The notes under the pieces: generated by a model
What the model saw: only the letters and a program-made list of their open reading frames with translations
What the model was told of the DNA's origin: nothing
The model's database searches: none
Made by a program: the position numbers and the translations under genes
Shown here: positions 33,038 to 43,554 of the stretch, piece after piece
How positions within the stretch are numbered: position 1 is the first letter of the stretch
How the letters are laid out: each line of letters begins with the position of its first letter
NCBI GenBank assembly: GCA_015680905.1
Contig: CM027384.1
Coordinates: 65,975,001 to 66,039,000 of the forward strand
Source of the DNA: Coptis chinensis
Taxonomy: Eukaryota; Streptophyta; Magnoliopsida; Ranunculales; Ranunculaceae
Length of the DNA: 64,000 nt
Direction: 5' to 3'

Positions 33038-33273
33038 ATGATGGGGTACAAACCAAAAAAGGAACTGAAGAAGAACAAGAAAATGAAGAAGAACAACAAG
33101 AAAATGAAGACGAATATGATGATGAATGGTTGAGAGATCCATATTGCTATGACTATGCAAAAGATGGCGATAAGACTTCCAGCATTTATGATGATAACGA
33201 TGATGGTGAAGATGGTGATGACAAAAATGAAGATGAAGAAGAGGATGATGATAACGATGAAGATGATGATTAG
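33038..33273 (+). CDS. Very acidic reading frame, possible last exon of a Tat accessory gene
   Basis: An open stretch of about 78 codons ending in TAG at 33273, with no ATG near its start, so it would need to be spliced onto an upstream exon. It is dominated by Asp, Glu, Asn and Gln ('EEEQENEEEQQENEDEYDDE'), with a short non-acidic centre ('WLRDPYCYDYAKDGDK'), and ends in a D/E run. A T-rich stretch and 'AATGAAAC' follow, as in a 3' untranslated region. Codon-repeat expansion could also produce this, so coding status is uncertain. Confidence 0.35.
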
Positions 33274-33959
33274 TCTTGTTAACTATATTATAAGTTTTTA
33301 TTTCAACTTGTAATAGGCCGTTTAGCCTATGTTTTTTCCCCTTTTTAATGAAACATTATTTATCTATCTCATCTACTGGCACCCTTAATTATTAATACAT
33401 GCTTCATCTTTCGACATAAAAAAACAACGTCGACATTCGACATTCGACATCAACATTGTATTAAAAATATTACTTATAAAAACATACCTTACTTCCTCCT
33501 TATTCTGTATTCTGGTACCGACCACTCAATACCATATATTCCATATTTTCTGTTACCATGATCGTGATCTGATTTTGCATTGTATTCTAGTATCGAGATG
33601 ATGATCTAAATATCACCAGGATTTTTTTACCTGAACTTGACATTTCTTCCAAGAACTGGATTTTATTTACCTGAACTCGCATTTCTGCCAAGAAAAGGAT
33701 TTTATTGACCTGGTATCGAGATGAGGATCTACAGATCACCAGGATTTTATTTGACCTGGTATCGAGATGATGATCTACAGATCATCAGGATTTTGTTTGA
33801 CCTGTTATCCATCATATAATTCTAGAGATACATAAATCTATTATACATGTATAAATATTGATTTCGAGAATGACCATATCTTTATTGAATGTATAACCTT
33901 GACAACAAAAATTTCACCATGATACTTGAAACAATCTTTATTGATAAAATGCTCTCAAA
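33274..33959. repeat. Non-coding Tat interior with diverged direct repeats
   Basis: Between 33590 and 33815 there are about four copies of a unit of roughly 45-60 bp containing 'ACCTGGTATCGAGATGA', then 'GATCTACAGATCACCAGGAT'. The core is a partial inverted repeat (CCTGGT ... ACCAGG). The rest is A+T-rich without a gene and separates the + strand accessory frames from the end of integrase. Confidence 0.7.
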
Positions 33960-35201
33960 TTGCTTACAATTTGACGCTTTCGTAATATTACACCTTCAGC
34001 CGTTTTTAAGTAGTAAGCTCCATTGATTCTGACCTTGTGAACGATGTAAGGCCTATCCCACTTTTTGTCGCTTAGTTTGCCCCTTTTTCTTTAGTAGCTT
34101 GAGTGACCACTTTCAAGACCAAATCACCTTCCTGAAAATGCCTTTCTCTTACTTTCTTGTTGAAATCTTTTCTGAGCTGCTTATGATAGGTGTCGAGCTT
34201 TACCCTTGCTTGATCCCTTGTCTCCTCGAGATTTAAAACTTCTTAAGCCATTCCTTCATTATTTTGACCATTTTCTATCATCTTTGTTATGGATGTCAAT
34301 ACCACCATTTCAGATGGAGTTACTACTTCCATACCATAGGGCAAAGTGAAAGGTGATTCACCTGTGGCTGTTCGAGGTGTCCTCCTATAAGCCCATAAAA
34401 TGTTGTTTAGCTCAACCACCTAAAGACCTTTCTTGTCTTCTAATTTTTTTTCTTGATATTATCCATAATGGTCTTATTCGTTGCCTCTGCTTGCCCGTTA
34501 CCCTGAGCATAGTATGGCGCATATGTGAAATGCTTTACCTTGTAAGATTCCAAGAAAGATTTCACCTTTCCTCTCTCGAACTGTGGGCCATTATCTGATA
34601 TAATTGTATAAGGCAATCCATATCGACATATGACTCGTTCAAAAAGGAAGTTTATGACATCATGTTCTTTGATGTGCTGCAGAGTGATGGCTTCTACCCA
34701 CTTTGTAAAATAGTCTGTGACTGCCAATATGAACCTTCTTTTGCCTCTCCCTGGTGTAAGCGCACCGACAATATCCATACCCCATGGAGCAAAAGGCCAT
34801 TGGTTTGAGACACAATGTAACTCTTCAACTGGGACATGTATGGCTTTCCTATGAACTTGGCACTGTACACACTTTTTCGCATATCGAAGATAGTCCATTC
34901 GCATTTGAGGCCAAAAATATCCCTGTCTCGTGATTTTATTGGCCAACGATCTACCAGCTGAGTGGTTTCCACATTCGCCTTTGTGAAGCTCGACAATGAC
35001 TAGCTGCGCTTCCTCATACGATATGCATTTCAAATGTGGACCTCTAGGATTCTTTCGATACAACTCATTATCAACCAATACATATCTTTGGGTGCCAGAC
35101 TTAATTCTTCTAGCCTTATTTTTGTCCTCCACTACTTTCCCATCAGCTAAATATGAGATATATGCTTCCATCCATGACGCCCCCAGTGTATCAATTTCCA
35201 T
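33960..35201 (-). pseudogene. Tat integrase
   Basis: Inserts retrotransposon cDNA into the genome. The N-terminal HHCC zinc-binding region is visible ('ELHKGECGNH', then 'KKCVQCQVH', about 34990-34870), followed by the catalytic core with 'WGMDIVGALTPG' (first Asp, about 34780), 'IISDNGPQFE' (second Asp, about 34590) and 'AQGNGQAEATN' (Glu, about 34490). The frame breaks near 34440. The C-terminal domain continues in other frames ('RERHFQEGDLVLKVV' at about 34140, then a GPYIV-like and GAYYL-like region to about 33970). It is about the expected length but not translatable as one protein. Confidence 0.85.
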
Positions 35202-35237
35202 GACTACTGAGTCGTTGATGTCAATGCTTGGCTTCTG

Positions 35238-35738
35238 TTAAACTCCGATATGCAGAGTGCGATCCTCTGTGTTTTCCAGCATCGCTGCAACATATACCAA
35301 GGCATCCACATGTATATTCTCATTTTTATTGAGATGCTGAAGTCTTATTTTATTGAAATTCTTCAATTTGGATTTTATAAAATTCAAATAATCGACCATA
35401 TTTTCACATTTTGCCGAGTATCCCCCATTGATCTGGCTGACCATGAGCATCGAATCACTAAAAATCGATAACTCTTTCATATTAAGAGATTTAGCCATCT
35501 CGAGACCAGCTATTAAGGCTTCATATTTAGCCGCATTATTGGATGCATGGAAACCCAATGTTATTACAGTTTCGAGTCTTTGATTTTCAGGAGTAACCAA
35601 CACCACTCTGATGCCACACCCCTTTCCTCTAGATGATCCATCGGCAAATAGTCTCCAACCATTTGTTCCAGCCCATGGATCGTCTGTATCGATAACATCT
35701 TCAGGCTCTTGCAACATTGTGAATTCCTCTTCTTCCAT
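35238..35738 (-). pseudogene. Tat second (archaeal-type) RNase H
   Basis: A separate RNase H after the usual one: 'WRLFADGSSRGKGCGI' (first Asp), 'AAKYEALIAGLEMA' (Glu), 'LSIFSDSMLMVSQI' (second Asp) and 'NENIHVDAL' (last Asp). The four acidic residues of the fold are all present. A second RNase H between pol and integrase marks the Tat lineage. A stop near 35238 separates it from integrase. Confidence 0.85.
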
Positions 35739-35798
35739 GCCCCAACTGGCATCCTCAGATGGAAAATCAGCCAGGAAATCGGCTAGTACCTGACTCTT

Positions 35799-37191
35799 TT
35801 ATGATACGCAATTTCGATACTCGACACCAAATTCATTTTTTAGTATAGACCATTTAGACATCCTTCCTGACTTAGTAGTTTTTGCCAGAGTTTGCTTTAA
35901 TGGGAGATTCGTCATCACAATCACCGAATGTGCTTGAAAATATGGCTTTAATCTCTGAGCTGAGAATAACAGTGCTAGAGCATACTTTTCTAGCATCGAA
36001 TATCGAGTCTCATCCTCGAGCATTGTTTTACTTTGAAAATACACTAGTCTTTCCAATTCATTTTCTACCTTCATGAGGACAAAACTTATAGCAAAATCTG
36101 ATACAGACAAATAAAGGAGCAAACTTTCTCCCTCATCTGGCTTTGTCAGAGTTGGCATTTCTTGGAGATATTTTTTTAATTCAGAAAATGCTTCTTCACA
36201 TTCCTCATTCCAACAGAATTTGACATTCTTTTTAAGCAACTTAAAAAGTGGCTTACAACGATCAGAAGTTTTAGAGATAAATCTATTGAGCGCTACTATT
36301 CTCCCCGTCAACCTTTGTATTTGCTTTTGAGTTGTAGGTGATGGCATTTGTTGAAGCGCTCGTATCTGCTCAAGATTAGCATCAATACCTCGCTTCGTAA
36401 CTATGTACCCCAAAAACTTGCCAGAACTGACCCTGAAAGTATATTTTTTGGGATTAAGCTTCATTTTAAACTCTCTCAATATTTTGAATACAGTGTCGAG
36501 GTTCTTTATGTGATCTCCAGCTTTCATAGACTTGATGACCATATCATCAATATATACCTCGACAATACGCTTGATGAGTTTCTTGAACATTTTCTCCACT
36601 AGCCTTTGGTAAGTGGCTCCCGCATTCTTCAATCCGAATGGCATTCTGATGAAGCAGTATATTCCTCCATTAACCACAAACGCCATTTTTAACTGGTCTA
36701 ACACAGCCATTAGAATCTGAAATTCTAGGCATGGGATAATAATCCTTTGGACACTTTTTATTTACATCGGTAAAGTCAACACAAATTCGAACTCTACCAT
36801 CTTTCTTGGGTACAACCACTATGTTTGCTACCCATTTAGAATGCTCAACTTCTCTGATGATGCCATTATCTAACATCTTTTGTATCTCCACTTGCATTGC
36901 TTCTTCATACATTGGCCTCACCTTTCTATGCTTTTGATGCACTGGAGTTGCATTTTCTTCCATATTTAGTTTGTGTGAACATATATCTGGATCGATACCG
37001 GTGAGATCCGACATTGACCATACAAAAATATCTTGATTCTCTTTCAAAAATACTACCAACTCCTTTCTTATACTTACAACCATTTCTGTATCAATGAACG
37101 TATGACGCTCACTTTCTCCTTTATCAATATTAATATTCTCCACCGCCTCTATGGTTTTTCTTTCCCATGGTGGTTCTTCATGTTTCTTCAT
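35799..37191 (-). pseudogene. Tat reverse transcriptase with first RNase H, catalytic deletion
   Basis: The N-terminal part (37191 to 36670) gives 'VVPKKDGRVRICVDFTDVNK' and 'CPKDYYPMPRIS'. After a break near 36700 the second frame gives 'IYCFIRMPFGLKNAGATYQR' and the active-site 'VEVYIDDMVIKS' (Y-x-D-D), then thumb and RNase H with 'SVSDFAISFVL' and 'RYSMLEKYALALLFS'. Comparing with the usual layout, about 30 residues between PRIS and the motif before MPFGLKNAG are missing, including the segment with the first catalytic Asp (the DAYSGYNQI-type motif). The enzyme would be inactive even if the frame were restored. Convergent with the + strand accessory gene. Confidence 0.85.
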
Positions 37192-37260
37192 CTCTTGAGT
37201 GAACTTTACCTGCTCCTATATCTTGATGTTAGTATCGGCAGGTAAAGCTTGTTGTAACTG

Positions 37261-37848
37261 CTAAGTAGAGTTTTCCAAGACGCCCTTAGTGTCTTGGCTT
37301 TTCCCCTTCATCATTCCCTTTACTATGACGAAATTACACTTTTCTGATTCGGACTGATCGCCCTTAATCTCGTGCAATCCATATACAGTTGGGAATCTAA
37401 GAACTTGATAAAATGTACTAGGCATAGCACGCATTTTGTGTATCCATTTCCTTCCCAATATGGCATTGTGATCAGATTGGTGCTTGATGACCACGAATTT
37501 CATCATCACCGTTTGAGGCCCAGCTCGAACTGGCAATTTTATCTCTCCAGCAGGTTTGGTAGAAGTTCCATTAAAACCATATAAATTGAACTTTGGTGGT
37601 TTTAAATGTGACTCATCGAGACCAATTCCTTTAAATGCTTTCCAAAATGAAATATTAACTGAACTACCATAGTCCACTAATATCTTCTGTACATCATAGC
37701 CCGAAATACGCAAAGTGATTAGCAAAGCATTATCATGTGGTAACATTACCTTAGACAAGTCCTCCGGTACGAACATGATTTCCCCAGGAATGCTAGCCGA
37801 TATTAGCTGTTGACTCACCAGCACTGGCTCGATATTAACCTCGAGCAC
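37261..37848 (-). pseudogene. Tat aspartic protease
   Basis: The retropepsin that cleaves the Gag-Pol polyprotein. 'ISGYDVQKILVDYGSSVNIS' contains the active-site region, with Asp-Tyr-Gly-Ser where Asp-Thr/Ser-Gly-Ser is usual. The Tyr at the second position probably disables it. 'HNAILGRKWIHKMRA' is the conserved region after the second strand. It lies between gag and reverse transcriptase, as expected. The residues at the end are unrelated to the protease. Confidence 0.8.
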
Positions 37849-37978
37849 TTATTTGACCGTCGAGATCTTTCTTATCTTATCTCAAAAAATCTTTTTCTGA
37901 GGAATTTCCCCTTGTAAATCATGTTTATTACCCCCAATGGCTTCTCCCCAGATGGTCGTTGTTTCTGCAGGTCTAACA

Positions 37979-39420
37979 TCAGACGAAACTCTCGACTTCC
38001 CATCTTTTATAAGCCCTGTCTATCTCTTTTAATAACTGGAGACACCTATTAGTCTCATGGTTCTCAATCTTGTGAAATTGACAATAAGGTTTTCCTTTCA
38101 TGTCTCTAAGAGTGTATTTTGGCCAAACCACAAAATCTTCCTTTGCTATCCTCCGCAAAATATCTTCCGGCGTGGAATTAAGAGCTATGAAATTACTAGG
38201 ATCGAGAGCTCCTCTTTCAAGGTTCAATCATACTTTCTTTGGCGTTATGGCTGATTATCTCAGTTTGTATAATGCTCCTAAGGTCTTTTGTTATCTGACC
38301 TCGAGAAGTCTTGACTTTCATAGCGATTATTATTATCCTTATCTTTTTTCCCCACATCGGTGACTTGTAAAACTGCTTGCACAGTAGCGGTTCTCAACCC
38401 CTCCTTTACTATGATATCTCTATCAACCTTATCATACAACTCTTGCAATGTTTTAACCTCTTTCCTCAACAGATACTTATGCATATAAGATCCTGGTATT
38501 ACCCCTGCTTGAAAAGCTATGACAGTTGTCATTTCTGATTCATCCAATTTTTCCACTGACTGCGTTTCAGCCTTGAACCTTGTCAAGAAATCTTTTAATG
38601 ACTCCTTCTTCGCTTGCTTCAATTGGAATAAGGTTGACACCTGCTTTGGCTTCACCCTCTGGTGACCTTAATTAGTAAGGAACCTTTCTTCAATTTCTCG
38701 AAAGCATGAAATGGATCGCTCTAGAATTGTGCAAAACCACTTTAATAATTTCCCTTTCAAGCTTGATGAAAATGACCGACATAGTACAATATCCCAATAT
38801 TCGTGTTGCCCGATATATCGAGAACTGATGTCGATAACTAAAAAGATAGTCCATGGGATCGTGGCTCCTTCATAATTGCTCAATTTTGGATTTTAAACTT
38901 TGGAGGTAACGAGGCCCTCTCTATCTCCTTTTTAATGGATTTCTACCGACATCATTTGCAAGCTTTCTTATCGACAGACCTTTTCAATAACTGATCTCCT
39001 AATTGCTTCGCATCATTTCCTCGCACCATCTCCTTTGTGACTAGTGTTTTACCTTCTTCTTCTTGCACCACTTTTTCGTGTCGTTCTCGCTACAGATTGT
39101 ACTTCTTCAAGATGACTCCTTCTCCTCTCCTCGAGGTGACTCTTTCGTACTATTGAAATTCCTAAGCTCGACTCCTCGTCATCCTTCTCATACATAGCGT
39201 CTTCAGCACACTTCTCCTTCTCTTCCCTTATTGCTTTATTCTCAGCCGTTAACAACTGATTTTGCTTTTCTAATTCATTCATTCTTCTCAACAAGTCTTT
39301 CAAAGATATTTCTTCCTCTCGTATCTCATCCACCTCAACCACCAGTCTACTTGTTGACCTTCTAGTTCTTAGATCTGCATTCTTTGATGCTGCTTGAGAC
39401 GTACTTGCTTCCTCAACCAT
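37979..39420 (-). pseudogene. Tat gag
   Basis: The nucleocapsid/capsid precursor in four frames. The start (39420, 'MVEEASTSQAASKNADLRTR') is followed by a coiled-coil-like stretch ('LLRRMNELEKQNQLLTAENK') and an Arg-rich end. The capsid core continues at 38883-38668 ('SLKGKLLKWFCTILERSI') and 38655-38278 ('LKQAKKESLKDFLTRFKAE', 'VDRDIIVKEGLRTA'). A zinc-knuckle-like 'PYCQFHKIENHETNRC' lies at about 38100. Frameshifts or stops near 39040, 38668 and 38278 break the gene. Confidence 0.8.
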
Positions 39421-39582
39421 TAATGTTCTACTTGTTGTCGCTCATTTAGGAGGCATCTTGATAAAACTCTTTAACCAAATTCCTATTCTCCACTGATCCT
39501 ATCAAAACTCCTTCCAACTCCTTCACAATAGATTCGAAAACTTCAAAGAAACCAAGAAAAGAATGTTCTTTCTTGATCCTTG

Positions 39583-39600
39583 AAGCACAGACGGCGCAAA
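39583..39600 (-). promoter_or_regulatory. Tat primer-binding site
   Basis: On the - strand the sequence directly inside the 5' LTR is 'TTTGCGCCGTCTGTGC', a tRNA-3'-end-complementary site of the GCGCCGTCTGTG kind seen in several plant Ty3/gypsy elements. Its position next to the LTR end ACTACA supports the role. I could not assign the tRNA. Confidence 0.65.
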
Positions 39601-39976
39601 TGTAGTTGGAGAAGATGTTTATCTAAGATCAATAACAAGGAACTAATGAAGATGTAGAAAAAAGATTGAAAGAAAAGGAATTAAGCTTTTTCTATTAGTA
39701 TCAATGGCGTTTACACATTTTTCTTTCTTTCTCTCTCTTTGCTCTGGTTTGCAGATTTTTCTAGAATGAAATCGAAATGAATCTTTTCTTTTCCTTCTAG
39801 TCTTTATATAGTGCTTTGAGAATAGCCTTAACAAATCACTAACTGTCGCGTGTCCATTCTCTTCTTCCTCCTCCTTTTCCCGCCTTAAACCTGCAATATA
39901 CAAACTGTAATACCAATTATCGATATATCACAATATTTGGACTGGAATATCGGGGTGACGATATTTTCCCCCGACA
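39601..39976 (-). repeat. Tat LTR (proximal, 5' LTR), intact
   Basis: 376 bp with TG...CA ends, matching 19726-19950 plus 28775-28924. On the - strand a TATA-like box ('ACTATATAAAGACTAG', around 39805-39820) would drive transcription of the element toward lower coordinates. Confidence 0.9.
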
Positions 39977-40211
39977 TGAAGCTAGTTATTCCTCGATAAG
40001 TTGAGGAATCTTGGCAGCAAAATAAGAATGAGGAATAGAATAATAGTTGATCTTGTCTATGTTACTTGTCACTACTTGGCTAAGTTTTTTATGGACTTTC
40101 ACATTTTCCTAATACAAGGGGGCAGAAAAACTAGCTATGTAATATAATTTCATTTTATTACAAGGAATTTGGTAGTAAATTAAGTGGTATTTTGGTCTTG
40201 ATATTAATTAT
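39977..40211. other. Flanking DNA between the Tat element and the copia element
   Basis: Begins with TGAAG, the probable Tat target duplication, and continues the sequence left of 19726. From about 40127 it is repeated at 58784 ('CTAGCTATGTAATATAATTT'), which marks the start of the large duplication. No gene. Confidence 0.6.
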
Positions 40212-40883
40212 TGTTGGAGTTATCCCTCACATGAGAATGAGGAAGAGAAGAGAAATCAGTTTTGTTCGTGTGAAGAGGTATGAGTGCGCTCGCTTAGATT
40301 GGTCTAAGCCCAAGGCACGTCCATGCCCTTGTTACTGGAAAATGAAACAGGCGCTTAAGGGCGCGCGCACTCAAAATTGGCCTTGCCGAGAGCGCGCTTG
40401 CACCCATGTCTATTTTAAGCAGTTTCTATCTATAGTAACCGCGAATTAGGTTTTTGGGATATAAACAAAAAAAAAACAAGGTTCTATAAAACCAAGCCAA
40501 CACAAGTCACGAAATTTAAACCCAATTTTGAGAGCAATCAAGATTGAGAGAAAACCTTTACAAAGAGAAAAGTCTGTAAAGAGAGAAGAGTGATCTAGTA
40601 AGGTGGAGAGACTTGAGAGGAGTGATTGTAATCTTCCTTCCTACGTTATAAAAGGATTAGCTCTTGTGGAAGTAGGCATCATTGGTCGAACCACAGTACA
40701 TCTTTGTGTTGTGGTATGCTTTATATTTTCTTTGCATTATTATTTGTTGTTGATAGTTGTTTAGAGAGTTAGGCATGCTAGGTTGGTTGTAGTGGATATT
40801 TAGAATTTTTCTGGAGTAGTAGTGTGTTTATATTACAAGTTATCTGTATAGTGGGGATCGATTAGAATCGTTATTCCCCAACA
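40212..40883 (+). repeat. Copia 5' LTR
   Basis: 672 bp, starting 'TGTTGGAGTTATCCCTCACA' and ending 'TTATTCCCCAACA'; TGTTGG and CCAACA form the short terminal inverted repeat. Related copies are at 8131-8818, 55448-56117 and 58871-59510. A TATA-like 'GGGATATAAACA' lies near 40457. Confidence 0.9.
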
Positions 40884-40885
40884 AA

Positions 40886-40897
40886 TGGTATTAGAGC
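40886..40897 (+). promoter_or_regulatory. Copia primer-binding site for initiator tRNA-Met
   Basis: TGGTATTAGAGC, two bases after the LTR. It differs by one base from TGGTATCAGAGC, the complement of the plant initiator tRNA-Met 3' end that most copia elements use. Confidence 0.85.
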
Positions 40898-40994
40898 TAG
40901 GTTGCATTAACTTAGGTTGTTATTCAAATTTTGCTCTCGAGGTGTTTTGACAAAAAATTCCCGAGAGAATATTTGAGTTTAAATAACTTGTAGA

Positions 40995-41905
40995 GATGGA
41001 CCATTCTGTGAACACTTCGCGATGACTAGTCCGAATAGAGCTTAACTACACTATTTGGAAGGCGAGGATGGAAGACTTGCTCTATTACAAGAACTTTGCA
41101 CAACCCATTGAAAATGGAGGAGAAAAACAAAAACGATTGTTATTGGCCGAAAGGAATAAGCTTGACGTAAAAAGTTATTGGGTAGATTTGACAGTGGATT
41201 GATGATAGTGTCTTCCACCATGTATCCCAAGAGACTACAATTTTTGGCTTGTGGAAGAAACTCGAAGACCTCTATGAGAGAAAGTCGGTCGAAAACAAAG
41301 TGCTGCTCTTTAAGAAGTTTGCCAACACGAAGTACAAAGAAGGTTCTTCAATGTCTGAGCATCTTAATAAAGTATAGAATACCATCAATCAGTTGCACTT
41401 TATGAAGATTGATATGGGTGACGAAGTTAAGGCTTTGTTACTATTAAACTCTCTACCCGACAGTTGGGAGACTTTAGCAGTTTCTCTTAATGGAGCAACT
41501 AAGGATGGAATTATTTCCATGGAGATGGCTACCGGGGCATTGTTGAATGAGGAGACAAGAAGGGGTTCACGAAGCAGTTCCTCTCACTCAGAGATACTTG
41601 TCACAGAGAAGTGGGGGAGAGGTAAAAGCAGAAAAGTATCTCATTCTAGAGGTGATGACAGAAGCAAATCTAGGGGTGAAGCTAGAACTCCTAAGGCAGA
41701 GAGACAAAGTTACTATTGTGCCACCAAGGGTCACTTCAGGTATGAGTGCATAACACTAAAGAAGGATGAGAAGAATAATTGTGTACATGAAGACATGGTA
41801 AAGAAGAATGGAAACACAGGTAGAGATACTACCGCACTAGTCGACGATGGTCTGGTGGGAATTATGTCAGAATGTGGTGTGTGCTGTCTTAGTACCTCAT
41901 GCTAG
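40995..41905 (+). pseudogene. Copia gag
   Basis: Encodes a UBN2-type Gag. Pieces: 'YTIWKARMEDLLYYKNF' (about 41049), 'FGLWKKLEDLYERK' (41245), 'MSEHLNKV' (41350), 'LLLNSLPDSWETLAVSLNGA' (41440) and a zinc-knuckle-like 'YYCATKGHFRYEC' (41712), in which the first pair has lost a Cys. The longest clean frame is 41393-41905. A TGA follows the presumed start within ten codons (about 41022) and a frame change lies near 41390. The equivalent in copy 2 (from 59620) is broken at other places. Confidence 0.8.
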
Positions 41906-42184
41906 GATACAGAGTTGGTGATAGATACAGGAGCATCCTATCATGTCACACCGCATAAGGGATTCTTCACTACCTATAGCTGTTGTGAATTTGGTGAGGT
42001 AAAGATGGGTAACGAAGCATGCCTCAAGATTGTAGGCATTGGTGATGTTCATGTAGAAACCAATGTCGACTACACCTTGACACTTTCGGATGTAAGACAT
42101 GTCCCCTCGACATTCGGCTAAACCTAATTTTCACTAGGAAGTTAGATGATGATGGATTTCTAAACTCGCTTTGGTAACGGGTAT
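41906..42184 (+). pseudogene. Copia protease, cut by the Athila insertion
   Basis: Contains 'LVIDTGASYHVTPHKGFF', the retropepsin active site (Asp-Thr-Gly-Ala-Ser), followed by 'VKMGNEACLKIVGIGDVHVE' and 'LTLSDVRHVPS'. The frame breaks at 42121 and the sequence stops at 42184, where the Athila LTR begins. The expected next part, leading into integrase, resumes at 52493. Confidence 0.85.
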
Positions 42185-43554
42185 TGATAAGAGCCCAAAA
42201 CTATAGTTTAAACCCTTTAATAGTATTTCTATTTAGCCAATTATGTTATTAATAATATAGGTTTATCACTAATTACGTGCTTTTGAGTATTTCAGGCTTC
42301 GGAGTTGAATAAATGTAAATTCGTTACTAATTAGGCACTAAAAGGAGCTAAAGTGATTGCTATGAAAGTTTTATGAATAAAGCCCAAGTTTCATGGAGAA
42401 AAAGCCCTTAAAAAGCCCAAGTCAAAGCTGTTAAGTGAAAGTCAAACCGAATTCGAAAGCTGAAGAAAAGTCAATAGAACTTCAAAAGGTCATATCTTTG
42501 GACTCATACCTTGGATTTAGGCTCATTTTATATCAAAATGACCTGCTCAGAAATCTCTTTCCAATGGTTCAGGCCTTGACTCGATCAAAGTAGTATAAGT
42601 TGGTGAAATTGCGTGGTACAATAACACGACCAAAATTGGAAGTCTTGAATTTACGGATCAAGTTATGGACTTGATTTATGGGTCCATAACCTAACCTAAA
42701 AGCCCATGCACGAATTAACCTAACCCTCTCCTATATAAAGAGGGTTAAGGCTAAAACAAAGATGGGCTACTCCCTCATTAGTTTAGAATAAATTAGGGTT
42801 CTCTCTCTCTCCTTTTTAGTTTAGTTTAGATTTAGTTTATAGCCTCCATTAAACCTTTCAATAAAAAACTTTAGTTATCATATCCAATTCTCCTCTTACT
42901 TCAAGTTCTTTTATTATGCTTTCCCTTTATTGTTTAAGTAATTTCAATCCAATGAATCAAGGCTAAAACTTCCATTAAAGGGAGTTTTAATGAAACCTAT
43001 GTGAGGATTGTTTGTGATTTTGTTGATTATTTGTGTTTATGCGTTTAAAATTTGAAGGTTTTATATTTTTAGAGATAGAAATTGTTAGTTTTGAACTAGA
43101 GTTTAGTAATTCTATACAAGAGATTGATAGAAGTACTATTCTCTCATGCTAATTAATTATTAACTAGAGAAAGTAATAGTTGATTAGGGATCTTACAAAG
43201 TAGGAATCTTTATTTCATTGTATTACGGAATTTGATAGAGATGATGACTTATTAATACATGAACTAAATGGATTATGAATAAACTTGCATATGTGGATTT
43301 ATTACTTCCTCTATATTATTCTTTTCCATCAAAACCTTATTTATATTAGTTTAGTTTATTTAGCTTACATTTTAATTAATAACATAATCATAATTTATTT
43401 ATTACCAATATAATTATTACTCTAACCACTTTCCTCTTGATTTAATTAGGTGAATCCTATTGAGTCTTGGTAGTTTAAGAGTGGAACGAATCCATACTCT
43501 TATCTATATTGCTTCATTATTATTTGAGAGAGTAAAGAAATATAATTGATAACA
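42185..43554 (+). repeat. Athila-like 5' LTR
   Basis: Starts 'TGATAAGAGCCCAAAACTAT' and ends 'ATAATTGATAACA'. A TATA box (CTATATAAAG, 42731-42740) is followed by the likely transcript start. High similarity to 51112-52492 suggests a fairly recent insertion. Related copies are at 1077-2195 and 60798-62314. Confidence 0.9.

Larger units (their letters stand above)
19726..39976 (-). mobile_element. Tat-lineage Ty3/gypsy retrotransposon containing a nested CACTA element
   Basis: Two matching LTRs (39601-39976, and 19726-19950 joined to 28775-28924) bound an internal region whose pol genes all read on the - strand, in the order gag, protease, reverse transcriptase/RNase H, second RNase H, integrase. 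This is the Ty3/gypsy order, and the extra archaeal-type RNase H is diagnostic of the Tat lineage. Flanking 5-mers GGAAG (19721-19725) and TGAAG (39977-39981) differ at one base and are probably the target-site duplication. Without the CACTA the element is about 11.4 kb. A + strand gene lies between integrase and the distal LTR. All pol segments carry stops or frameshifts. Confidence 0.85.

Noticed and set aside
33038..33273. Acidic frame as a nucleosome-binding or HMG-type host protein
   Set aside because: No domain apart from Asp/Glu runs, no start codon, and a location inside a Tat element; kept only as a possible accessory exon.
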